Shown piece by piece: positions 55,271 through 62,865 of a stretch of 64,000 nucleotides of DNA (position 1 is its first letter; each line of letters opens with the position of its first letter). The notes beneath the pieces are model-generated. The model saw only the letters and a program-made list of their open reading frames with translations. It had not been told where the DNA came from and did not search any database. The stretch is from contig NZ_JH470338.1 in assembly GCF_000239695.1 (NCBI RefSeq), forward strand, positions 1,212,315 through 1,276,314, written 5' to 3'. Source of the stretch: Actinomyces graevenitzii C83 (GTDB lineage: Bacteria > Actinomycetota > Actinomycetes > Actinomycetales > Actinomycetaceae). A program made the translations under genes and the position numbers.

Positions 55271-56929
55271 TCAGACGATAGTAACCATCCCTGCGTGAGC
55301 AAAAGTCCTGGTGGCGGCCACCATGTCGGCTAGGACTGCAGCTGGGTCTTCACTAGTTAGCGAGGCTACGGCGGCCGCGATTTGGGCGACAGTGAGCAGT
55401 CCCTCATCTGAGGCGCTCAGTAGGGCCACCTCGGGCATCCCTACCGCTATTACGCGCCCGAACCCTTCGGCTTGGCGGATCACTGGCGCGGTGGGCACGG
55501 GCGTGGGGGTGAGGGCTTCTTCTTTGCTTAGGCCCGACGCCGTGCGTAGCTTAAGTGCGGCTACTTGCGCGTCATCTAGGCCGCGCAGGGCTTCGTGGGC
55601 GGCAATTACTTGGGCTACGTGTTCGCCTAACGCCCCTTGGCCGCTGGTGGTGACTTCTTCCAGGACCCGCCAGGGCTCGACGACGGCGCCGGGGGCTGCG
55701 GCGTCGCTGGCAGGTTCTTCTGGGGCGGTTTGCCCTTCTAGAGCGGTGCCGCCGAGACCGCTGAGAGCGCCCGCTGCGACGGGAGCGTGGAACACCAGGT
55801 AGCCCATGCCCACGCCGCTTACCTGACGTGAGTCGAAGTCTTCTTGCCAGGCAGCCAGGGCGTTTTCGAAGGCGACGCCACTGCGTTCAGGGGTGAGTCC
55901 GCCGTCGCGCAGCCACATGGCGGCATACTCCACCGGGTCTTGCACTTCACGCTGAATAATCCAGGCATCTAGGCTCTTGCCGATCCACTGGTTTACGCTA
56001 GTGCGCCAGCTGGTGCCCTCGCGGTGTTCCCAGTTGCCGAGCATTACGGCCACGCCGTCGGGGTTTAGGTGATCCTCCAGGCCACGCACCAGGGCGGGCA
56101 GGATGGGCCCACCGGCGTCGCGGTACTCCATCAGCGGCAATCCGGCCTGACGCACGCTGGGTGGGGTGATCACAAAGGGCGGGTTGGAGACGATCAGGTC
56201 AAAGCGTTGGCCGGCCACAGGTTCTAGCAGGTTGCCTTGGCGTAGCTGCACACGGGCACTATCCACCCCGGCTAGAGCCACGTTGAAGGCGGTAAATTCC
56301 AGGGCGCGCGTGGAAATGTCGGTGGCCACCACCTGGCGCACGTGGCGCAGCAGGTAGAGGGTTTGAATGCCGCAGCCTACCCCCAGGTCCAGGGCGGTTT
56401 CTACCGGTTTGCGTGGGGTTAGGGCGGCCAGGGTCAGCCCGGCACGGCCAATTCCCAGCACATGATCGGGGGCTAGGGCCTGGCCGGTGACTAATTCACC
56501 CAGGTCACTGGCTACCCACCAGCGCACGGATCCGTGGGCGTCTTCAGCTTCGTGGGGGCGCAGGTCGACGGCGGGGGCGTAGAGCTGCTCGCCACTGGCG
56601 CTTTGCGTGGGTACCACCAAGCCAATATCAAGGGCTCCGGCCACGCCAGTACGCGGCAGGGCGGTTTCTAGAGCAGCGGCGCCAACTGGCTCGCCCAGCA
56701 TGAACAGGGCGGTTAGCACCGCCACCTTGTATCCCGCGACGTCGCCAGCCCCGGCGGCCAGGGCGCGACGCACCACCCGCAAAGCCGGGGCCCGCAGCTC
56801 ACGTTGCAAAGCAGCGGCAGCTACCGGCCCTAGTAAAGCCTCCACGCTTTCCACTCCCCAACCTGATTGGGCCAGGTCAGCGCGCAGTAGCGAAGCTTGC
56901 TTAGCGGTTAGGCGGGGGGCTTTAGGCAT
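55271..56929 (-). CDS. SAM-dependent methyltransferase with N-terminal DUF7059-like domain
   Basis: The 552-aa protein has a helical N-terminal domain (about 1-140), a Rossmann methyltransferase core with LDLGVGCGIQTLYLL and the catalytic loop NPPFVITPPS (the NPPY-type motif of amino-group methylases), and a low-complexity C-terminal part. The motif points to N5-glutamine or adenine-N6 methylation; relatives are annotated as methylases of unknown target. It ends the mscS-msrB-EEP run. Confidence 0.83.
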   Translation of the reverse strand: MPKAPRLTAKQASLLRADLAQSGWGVESVEALLGPVAAAALQRELRAPALRVVRRALAAGAGDVAGYKVAVLTALFMLGEPVGAAALETALPRTGVAGALDIGLVVPTQSASGEQLYAPAVDLRPHEAEDAHGSVRWWVASDLGELVTGQALAPDHVLGIGRAGLTLAALTPRKPVETALDLGVGCGIQTLYLLRHVRQVVATDISTRALEFTAFNVALAGVDSARVQLRQGNLLEPVAGQRFDLIVSNPPFVITPPSVRQAGLPLMEYRDAGGPILPALVRGLEDHLNPDGVAVMLGNWEHREGTSWRTSVNQWIGKSLDAWIIQREVQDPVEYAAMWLRDGGLTPERSGVAFENALAAWQEDFDSRQVSGVGMGYLVFHAPVAAGALSGLGGTALEGQTAPEEPASDAAAPGAVVEPWRVLEEVTTSGQGALGEHVAQVIAAHEALRGLDDAQVAALKLRTASGLSKEEALTPTPVPTAPVIRQAEGFGRVIAVGMPEVALLSASDEGLLTVAQIAAAVASLTSEDPAAVLADMVAATRTFAHAGMVTIV

Positions 56930-56938
56930 TGGGGCTCC

Positions 56939-57928
56939 TTAGAATTCCAGATCCACCCAGGTAACTAGATGATCAGAGATAGCTAGTTTAAACGTACCCG
57001 AATCGACCACCTGCGCGCTCGGCCCGCCGGCTGGTGCGCCCGACGCTGGTGTGCCTTGGCTTGGCGCAGCTGACACGCCTTGAGCTGATGCACCTGACGC
57101 TGCGGCAGCTGCTTGGCTGGCCGCACCCAGAGGCGGTAGGGCGTCGGTGAGGAAATGATCAATGCGTCGGCTTGGGGCAGCCGAGGGGAAAGTAACCCCC
57201 TGCCCAAGCTGACGGCCTACCCCAATACGGGCCAGGGCGGCGTCGTCCATGTTCATATCCCCACCCAAAATATGGGCCCCAGGCAAACCAGCCAGCTTCC
57301 ACCAGGCGTGGGCCAGCTGGCGCCGAGCGGTGGTGGGGTGGGTGGCCAGGTGCACGCTAGCCACGTTAAGCGGCTCCTGCCCGACGCCGTCGGCCAAAGT
57401 AGCCGCCAGCATCAGGCGCGTTGAGGCGGTAAACAGCGCATAGGGCAGCTTGCCGCCCTCGCGGCGCACAATCGTGGGCACGCCCCGCCCCAGCCGCTCC
57501 ACCCGCCAAGCCTGCACCGGTAGGCGCGACAAAATGGCGTTACCAAAGCCACGCAGAGGGGCCAGTGGCTCCAGCACCCGCAGCGGGTCGTCACCAAAGG
57601 TGCGCACCTGGCTACGGCGTGGGCGGTGACGCAGGCGGTCTACTCCCCCAGCGTAGGTGGCGGCAAAGCGCCAATACGGGTAACCGGCCTGTTCAGATAG
57701 CAGGCCCGCCAAATCCACTCGACCTGAGCGGTTTTGGTGCAAATCCACTTCCTGCAGCAAAACCACGTCAGCGTTCAGCTCACCCAGCTGCTGGGCCACC
57801 TGACTGTAAAGCTGGCGGGCAACTTGAGGGCTGTAGGGCTGGCCAGAGGCCACCTCGGCTAGCGTGGCAGTGTCATTGGCCCGCCCATACTGGAGGTTTG
57901 CGCTGGCCAGGCGTAGTTTCGTGATCAC
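56939..57928 (-). CDS. Endonuclease/exonuclease/phosphatase-family protein
   Basis: The 329-aa protein has the EEP motifs ASANLQYGRAN, VVLLQEVDLHQNR, the catalytic GGDMNMDD and SDHLVTWVDL. A Gln/Ala/Ser/Pro-rich insert lies before the last motif. It overlaps msrB by 4 bases. The substrate could be a nucleic acid or a phospholipid. Confidence 0.83.
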   Translation of the reverse strand: MITKLRLASANLQYGRANDTATLAEVASGQPYSPQVARQLYSQVAQQLGELNADVVLLQEVDLHQNRSGRVDLAGLLSEQAGYPYWRFAATYAGGVDRLRHRPRRSQVRTFGDDPLRVLEPLAPLRGFGNAILSRLPVQAWRVERLGRGVPTIVRREGGKLPYALFTASTRLMLAATLADGVGQEPLNVASVHLATHPTTARRQLAHAWWKLAGLPGAHILGGDMNMDDAALARIGVGRQLGQGVTFPSAAPSRRIDHFLTDALPPLGAASQAAAAASGASAQGVSAAPSQGTPASGAPAGGPSAQVVDSGTFKLAISDHLVTWVDLEF

Positions 57929-58344
57929 TCTTTAGGCTCGTCAGTTGCGAAACTTAGCGCCACCGAGTTCATGCAGTAACGCTGACCGGTGGGGGTGGCG
58001 GGGGCGTCGTCGAAAACGTGACCCAGGTGGGAGCCGCAGTTAGCGCAACGCACCTCGGTACGCTCATAACCCAGCTTGTAATCTGAGTGTAGCGTCACCG
58101 CATCGGTTTCCTTGGGGTCATAGAAGGACGGCCAGCCACAGCCCGACTCGAACTTGGTGGTGGATTTAAACAGCTGTGCCCCGCAGGCCCGGCAAGAGTA
58201 GATACCTTCGCGGTTTTCGTCCAGCAGCTCGCCGGTGAAAGGCATTTCGGTGCCAGCCTGACGCAGCACCTCATACTCAGCCGGGTTTAGGCGCTCACGC
58301 CACTGGGCGTCAGTGAGCTGCGCAAACTCTTGATTCTCACTCAT
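57925..58344 (-). CDS. msrB: Peptide-methionine (R)-S-oxide reductase
   Basis: The 139-aa enzyme repairs oxidised methionine. It has two zinc CxxC pairs (CRACGAQLF and CANCGSHLG), the ESGCGWPSFYDP motif and the catalytic Cys in QRYCMNSVALSF. It overlaps both neighbours by 4 bases. Confidence 0.95.
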   Translation of the reverse strand: MSENQEFAQLTDAQWRERLNPAEYEVLRQAGTEMPFTGELLDENREGIYSCRACGAQLFKSTTKFESGCGWPSFYDPKETDAVTLHSDYKLGYERTEVRCANCGSHLGHVFDDAPATPTGQRYCMNSVALSFATDEPKE

Positions 58345-60083
58345 GACTCATCCTTGGTTTTATCCGACACGGCAGGTAGTACAGCGGTTTTATCCACTTC
58401 ATTTATTCCCGCCTCGGCGTCAGTTGCCCGGCTGGCGACGGCGTCGGGGGCCTGGGTGACCTTAGCGGTACCGGCAGCCCCAGCTGAGCCAGCAGCGACG
58501 GCGTCGGGGGCCTGACCTGAGCGCTCTACCCCCGCAGCGCCAGAGTGTCCTACCTCAGCCGCGCCAGAACGAAGGGCCTCTACCTTGGCCTTAGCGCTAC
58601 GGCTGGCCGCGCTGAGCACACCGCGTGCCTGCTCCGGGCGTAGCTGCCGCTTTGCCTCCTCAACCGCAGAAATCTGGGCAACCTGCGTGGGGTCGGAGAG
58701 CACCATGGTGGCCGGCTCGGGTACGTCTGTGGCTTCCGGCTCAGTTTGTACGCCTGAGAGTATTCCACGTCGCAAAATCCGACGCCGCCGCATCTTCTTG
58801 GAGCGCACTGCGGCCGCCTGCACCCGGGCTTCCTCAATGGGATCGCCCTGCTCAGCTTTAGTTACCGCCGGCTGGGACTTGGTGTCACTTGATAGCTGTG
58901 CCAGTTCCTGCGCTAGCTTAGCCACCTTTTCGGGGGTGGGATCTTGCATGACGGTGACGTTTTCCACCTCCACACGCTGACGTGGCAGGGCATAAGGGGC
59001 CTCTTTTTGCAGCCAATTAATCATTTCTTCACGCACATGGCATTGCAGGTTGAAAGCATCAGCGCTGTTAACCGCAGAAACGGTCATACGCACGCGAATC
59101 AGCGAGTTTTGCGCATCAGTGACAACCAGTGAAGCTTCACGCCCATCCCAGGTGGAGGAGGAAGCCACAAACTTAGCCAGCTGCGCCCGCATAGCGGCAA
59201 TAGGTGCGCGCCAATCCAAATCAAAGTTCAGTTGTGCTACCTGGCGCTCGTCGCGGCGTGACCAGTTCGTGAAGGGGTGCTCTGTGAAGTATTTGCTGGG
59301 CAGTAAGATACGTCGGCCATCAAAAGCTAGCACCACCACGTAAGTAAGCGTGATTTCTTCAATTCGGCCCGAGTCAGTGGAGTTAATAACCACCTGGTCA
59401 TCCACGCGGATAGCGTCAGTGATAGCCAACTGCAAACCTGCAAACAGGTTTCCCAGCAGAGACTGTGCAGCCAAACCGGCTACCACCGAAACCAGACCGG
59501 CACTAGCAAGCAGCGAGCCCATAGCCAGACGTGCTTGCGGGAAGGTCATGATAATGGTGATTACACCAACGGTGATGACGATAACTTCAGCTACTCGTCT
59601 CAGAATCTGGGCCTGGGTGGTGATCTTATTGGCCCGGCGCACATTGGTGGGGTCATTGCGCGATTCGGCATGGGCCACCACGGTAGCCGAAATGGCTTTA
59701 ACCCAGCTTACGCACACCCAGGTCAGGGCCGCTTTAAACAGGATTACCAGTAACACAATGGCGTAGCTGTACCAGGCTGGCGAGGAGGTTCCCTCCATGG
59801 CCAGCTGAGCGCCAATTAAGGCACCGACCACAGCAAACAGGGCGTAGAAAGAGTTACGTCCCTTCTCTCCCACGTGGTGCCACAGCAGGGAGCGGCGTCC
59901 GGCCACGTGCACCGCAATAACTACAGCTAAGGCCAGCACCAGGCCGATTGATAGGCCTAGCACCGTGCGCCACAGCAGGCTGAAAGTGTCTAAGGTGACC
60001 GCTGCGGCAGATTCTGTGGGCGATGGCGTGGGGATAGGAGTCGCCACCGCGAGTATGTGCCCCTGATTTAACATGGCAGCCAC
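58341..60083 (-). CDS. Mechanosensitive channel, MscS family
   Basis: The 580-aa protein has four to five membrane helices, a pore-lining Gly/Ala-rich helix (LAMGSLLASAGLVSVVAGL, about 190-210), the beta domain TDAIRVDDQVVI and a charged C-terminal tail of about 180 residues rich in Ala/Glu. It vents osmolytes on osmotic down-shock. The tail may be regulatory. It heads the run leading to msrB, EEP and the methyltransferase. Confidence 0.9.
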   Translation of the reverse strand: MAAMLNQGHILAVATPIPTPSPTESAAAVTLDTFSLLWRTVLGLSIGLVLALAVVIAVHVAGRRSLLWHHVGEKGRNSFYALFAVVGALIGAQLAMEGTSSPAWYSYAIVLLVILFKAALTWVCVSWVKAISATVVAHAESRNDPTNVRRANKITTQAQILRRVAEVIVITVGVITIIMTFPQARLAMGSLLASAGLVSVVAGLAAQSLLGNLFAGLQLAITDAIRVDDQVVINSTDSGRIEEITLTYVVVLAFDGRRILLPSKYFTEHPFTNWSRRDERQVAQLNFDLDWRAPIAAMRAQLAKFVASSSTWDGREASLVVTDAQNSLIRVRMTVSAVNSADAFNLQCHVREEMINWLQKEAPYALPRQRVEVENVTVMQDPTPEKVAKLAQELAQLSSDTKSQPAVTKAEQGDPIEEARVQAAAVRSKKMRRRRILRRGILSGVQTEPEATDVPEPATMVLSDPTQVAQISAVEEAKRQLRPEQARGVLSAASRSAKAKVEALRSGAAEVGHSGAAGVERSGQAPDAVAAGSAGAAGTAKVTQAPDAVASRATDAEAGINEVDKTAVLPAVSDKTKDES

Positions 60084-60300
60084 ACTAGTAGCGCAGGCTG
60101 TGTACGAGCTGTGGTTTTACCCGCGCGTCCACACAGGTAAGGCAGTCCACAAAGCTTGAGCTTGCAACATAAAACCCGCTAGTAACAGGCGCCCCAGAAG
60201 CCCCAATGTGGGCGCCTTAAGTCCCACCCCTCAGCAGCGACGCCGCCGCACCTTTGGGTAGTAAACATCAGCCCCCAGCACGGCAAGCCCCGCAGAAACC

Positions 60301-60332
60301 AAAAAACCCCGCATCGCTTACGCAATGCGAGG
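60301..60332 (-). terminator. Terminator of the tRNA operon
   Basis: On the minus strand CCTCGCATTGC pairs with GCGATGCGGGG (G-U pairs included), followed by TTTTTTGG, about 10 bases after tRNA-Phe. Confidence 0.85.
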
Positions 60333-60342
60333 ATTTAAGTGG

Positions 60343-60415
60343 TGGCTCCGACCGGCGTCGATCCGGTGACCTTTCGATTTTCAGTCGAACGCTCTACCAA
60401 CTGAGCTACAGAGCC
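60343..60415 (-). tRNA. tRNA-Phe (GAA)
   Basis: Acceptor GGCTCTG/CGGAGCC, anticodon loop CTGAAAA, T loop TTCGA-type and discriminator A. It is the third gene of a Glu-Asp-Phe tRNA operon. Confidence 0.97.
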
Positions 60416-60463
60416 AATCTGAAAACTTTGGCCTGACCATTACTGATCAGGCCAACTTTTTCG

Positions 60464-60537
60464 CGACCTCGACGGGACTTGAACCCGCGACCTTCGCCGT
60501 GACAGGGCGACGCGCTAACCAACTGCGCCACGAGGCC
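60464..60537 (-). tRNA. tRNA-Asp (GTC)
   Basis: Acceptor GGCCTCG/CGAGGTC, anticodon loop CTGTCAC and discriminator G, the classic identity of tRNA-Asp. Confidence 0.97.
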
Positions 60538-60579
60538 TTGACTTTCGTCAGATTCATATGAAGTTATCGTACGAATCCG

Positions 60580-60652
60580 TACTCCCAACGGGATTCGAAC
60601 CCGTGTTGCCGCCGTGAAAGGGCGGAGTCCTAGGCCGCTAGACGATGGGAGC
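60580..60652 (-). tRNA. tRNA-Glu (TTC)
   Basis: Acceptor GCTCCCA/TGGGAGT, anticodon loop CTTTCAC, T loop TTCGAAT and discriminator A. First gene of the tRNA operon. The 266 bases between it and the holin gene hold nothing I can support. Confidence 0.96.
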
Positions 60653-60918
60653 CTTTTGGCTTTGGCGTCTTGCGCCTCGAACCGAGAAGAACTCTATACA
60701 GGAACCAGACCCAAGCACAACTCGAAAAAGCGTGACGCTGACCACATGGCTAGTTTTGCGCAGAATTCCAATTGAAATTAACTGTTTGCGCACAATCGTT
60801 TTAAAGGGAATGGGCTTAAGCGCGCTTTCGTGGCAACCTTAGAACAGCTGCATCCCTCGACGTCGGCCCGCCCACCTGTAGCTATCCGCCGTCACAATTT
60901 GCTGGAAGGATCACTGTC

Positions 60919-61557
60919 GTGACCGAAACCCCCCAAGGCTCCAACCGCACACAGCCTTCGCTAGGCGCCCTAATGGCGCGCGTGAGCGAAAATATTTCTA
61001 CCCTGATCCGCACCGAAATCGCACTCAATAAGGCCAAGGCGGCCGAAACAGGTAAACGTTTTGGTTTAGGAGCCGGCCTGCTAGGCGCAGCGGGAGTATT
61101 CGCCCTATTTGGACTGGGCTACCTACTAACCACCCTGTCGCAGGTAATTGCGCTATGGCTGCCGAAGTGGGCGGGGTCGCTGATTGTGGCCGTGCTGGTG
61201 CTGATTGTGGCCGGGGTGCTGGCTCTGGTGGGCAAGAAGGAAATCGACAAGGGCCGCGTAGTGGTGCCTAACCCGCAAGTTGGTTTGCGTCAGGACGTGC
61301 AGGCCGTGACTAACTCGCTGCGTGAGGGCCTAGCTACCGACGACGCCGCCAAGCCTGCTGCAACTGGTAGTGCCGCCACCTCAGGTCCGGTGCCCCACTC
61401 CCCCCGCCACCAATGGCCCCGCAGCCAACGGCCCGACTGGCTCTGCTCCCGCCGGCCCGGCTTTCGGACAGAACTGAGCGAAAGGAAGTTTCATGTCTAT
61501 CTCAGCCCTAGAAGCTCAGCTAGAGGCCCAGCGCGCAGCCGCCGCCCAGGCCGTTAA
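60919..61557 (+). CDS. Actinobacterial Holin-X (superfamily III) membrane protein, C terminus frameshifted
   Basis: The first 140 residues are a phage_holin_3_6-type protein: SLGALMARVSENISTLIRTE, two membrane helices (GLGAGLLGAAGVFALFGLGY and the next) and the charged GKKEIDKG. GGAAGGA precedes the GTG start. The tail turns into Arg/Trp-rich sequence after a C6 run (61400-61405) and overlaps the next gene by 65 bases. With one C fewer, it reads SPATNGPAANGPTGSAPAG and stops at 61477, leaving a proper gap before DUF3618. The chromosomal role of these proteins is unknown; they are not lysis genes as such. Confidence 0.8.
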   Translation: MTETPQGSNRTQPSLGALMARVSENISTLIRTEIALNKAKAAETGKRFGLGAGLLGAAGVFALFGLGYLLTTLSQVIALWLPKWAGSLIVAVLVLIVAGVLALVGKKEIDKGRVVVPNPQVGLRQDVQAVTNSLREGLATDDAAKPAATGSAATSGPVPHSPRHQWPRSQRPDWLCSRRPGFRTELSERKFHVYLSPRSSARGPARSRRPGR

Positions 61558-61807
61558 CGAGTTGGCCCGCCAGATCGCCCCGGCCACACTCAAAGCCCAG
61601 GCCGCCCAGATCGGTGAGGACAGCGTGGCGCGAGCCAAGGCGCTCGTCAGCGACTCCGCCCCGGTAAAGGAGCGCTTTACCACGCTGGTAGAGGAGGCTA
61701 AGGGTAAAGACCCGGCCGCCGCCGTCGTACTTGCCGGAGCAGGACTGGTTGCCGCCACGACGGCGCTGATCAGCCTGCGGTTGGCGCTACGTCCGCTGTT
61801 TAAGTGA
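61493..61807 (+). CDS. DUF3618 protein (short, copy 1)
   Basis: The 104-aa protein begins MSISALEAQLEAQRAAAAQA, has a helical, charged middle and one C-terminal membrane helix (VVLAGAGLVAATTALISLRL). AAAGGAAG precedes the ATG. It pairs with the 61822 gene and Holin-X, a common actinobacterial set of unknown function. Confidence 0.82.
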   Translation: MSISALEAQLEAQRAAAAQAVNELARQIAPATLKAQAAQIGEDSVARAKALVSDSAPVKERFTTLVEEAKGKDPAAAVVLAGAGLVAATTALISLRLALRPLFK

Positions 61808-61821
61808 GGAAAGGATAAATA

Positions 61822-62166
61822 ATGCCCAGTGCACAGGAGCTCGAAGAGCAGCTTAAGGCCCAGCGTGAGGCCCTGGCCCAGAGCGTAGATGACCTGGCTG
61901 AGCGGGTTAACCCCAAGGCCCAGGCCAAGGAGAAGGCTGAGCAGGTGCGCGCCAAGGCCGCTGAGGCTGGCTCTAGCATTTCTGAGTCACTGCACCAGTT
62001 TAGTTTTATCGCCAAGGAAATGAGCGAGGGTGTGCGCGCCCAGGCTAAGTACTACTGGGATCGCGCCGGTGAAGGTGACTCTTCTGCCCGCGTCGTGGTG
62101 GCCACGGTGGGTGCTAGCGCCCTGCTGGTTGGCGGCGCAGTGGTGAAGAAGATCTTCAAGCACTAG
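61822..62166 (+). CDS. DUF3618 protein (copy 2), resembles a CRISPR spacer
   Basis: The 114-aa protein resembles copy 1 (ELEEQLKAQREALAQSVDDL) with an amphipathic helix, an Ala-rich stretch and a C-terminal membrane helix (VVVATVGASALLVGGAVV). Codons 54-59 (TCTGAGTCACTGCACCAG, 61981-61998) match exactly the 18 PAM-side bases of a duplicated spacer in the array downstream. The rest of that spacer would fit a version of the gene with one extra SESL repeat. Confidence 0.85.
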   Translation: MPSAQELEEQLKAQREALAQSVDDLAERVNPKAQAKEKAEQVRAKAAEAGSSISESLHQFSFIAKEMSEGVRAQAKYYWDRAGEGDSSARVVVATVGASALLVGGAVVKKIFKH

Positions 62167-62428
62167 TAGCTACCGGGACGCCGTAACGAGCCCGCCTGCA
62201 CTGAAAGTAGACGCTGACAGCGCAGCGCGGGCGGTGGTGTGAACGAGCAAACGAAATCAGTGCTATTGTTCACATGTGGACCGCCACTCCAGTCCAAACC
62301 GGCCCTGATCGGCGTGTGGAATGGAGATTGTGGCGCTTATCGTTGTACGGTTGTCTCACGATAAATTCAGACCATTTCGAAACAGCACGTTTTACGTGCG
62401 CGATCAGACGTTGGAGGGGGTCGAGCCT

Positions 62429-62635
62429 ATGGGGCGCGGCCGTCAAAAGGCCAAGGCAACCAAGGTTGCCCGCAAGCTCAAGTACTACAGTCCTGAGACT
62501 GACTATGCGGCGCTAGAGCGTGAGCTCGCTGCCACGTCGGCCCGCTCAGGAAGCAGCAGCTACGACGACGAGGACTACTCGGATCTAGCCGCCAAGTACA
62601 ACGATGACTTTGACGATGAAGATGATCTTGAGTAA
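62429..62635 (+). CDS. DUF3073 protein
   Basis: ATG 62429 with GGAGGGGG upstream opens a 68-aa protein, GRGRQKAKATKVARKLKYY, followed by TDYAALERELAA and an acidic tail. This is the conserved actinobacterial DUF3073. A longer frame from 62321 lacks a ribosome-binding site and is rejected. The function is not known. Confidence 0.92.
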   Translation: MGRGRQKAKATKVARKLKYYSPETDYAALERELAATSARSGSSSYDDEDYSDLAAKYNDDFDDEDDLE

Positions 62636-62640
62636 CTAAA

Positions 62641-62681
62641 GGGTGGGGGCCAGCTCGATAGAGCTGGCCCCCACCCTTTTT
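62641..62681 (+). terminator. Terminator of the DUF3073 gene
   Basis: GGGTGGGGGCCAGCTC pairs with GAGCTGGCCCCCACCC around GATA, followed by TTTTT. It separates the gene from the CRISPR region. Confidence 0.95.
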
Positions 62682-62865
62682 GTAGCTAGACGCCACGCCC
62701 ACCAAGTAGGGCTGCGTCCATCGAGTAAACGCATCAACCAAGCGAACGCGGCATACCCTAAGCAAGCGCTACACCCTAAGCAGATGCTGCGCTCTAGGCG
62801 GGCGCAGCTTTCTAACCAGGCACCGCAGCCTAAACAGGTGCTGCGCCGCTACCTGATGCAGCACC

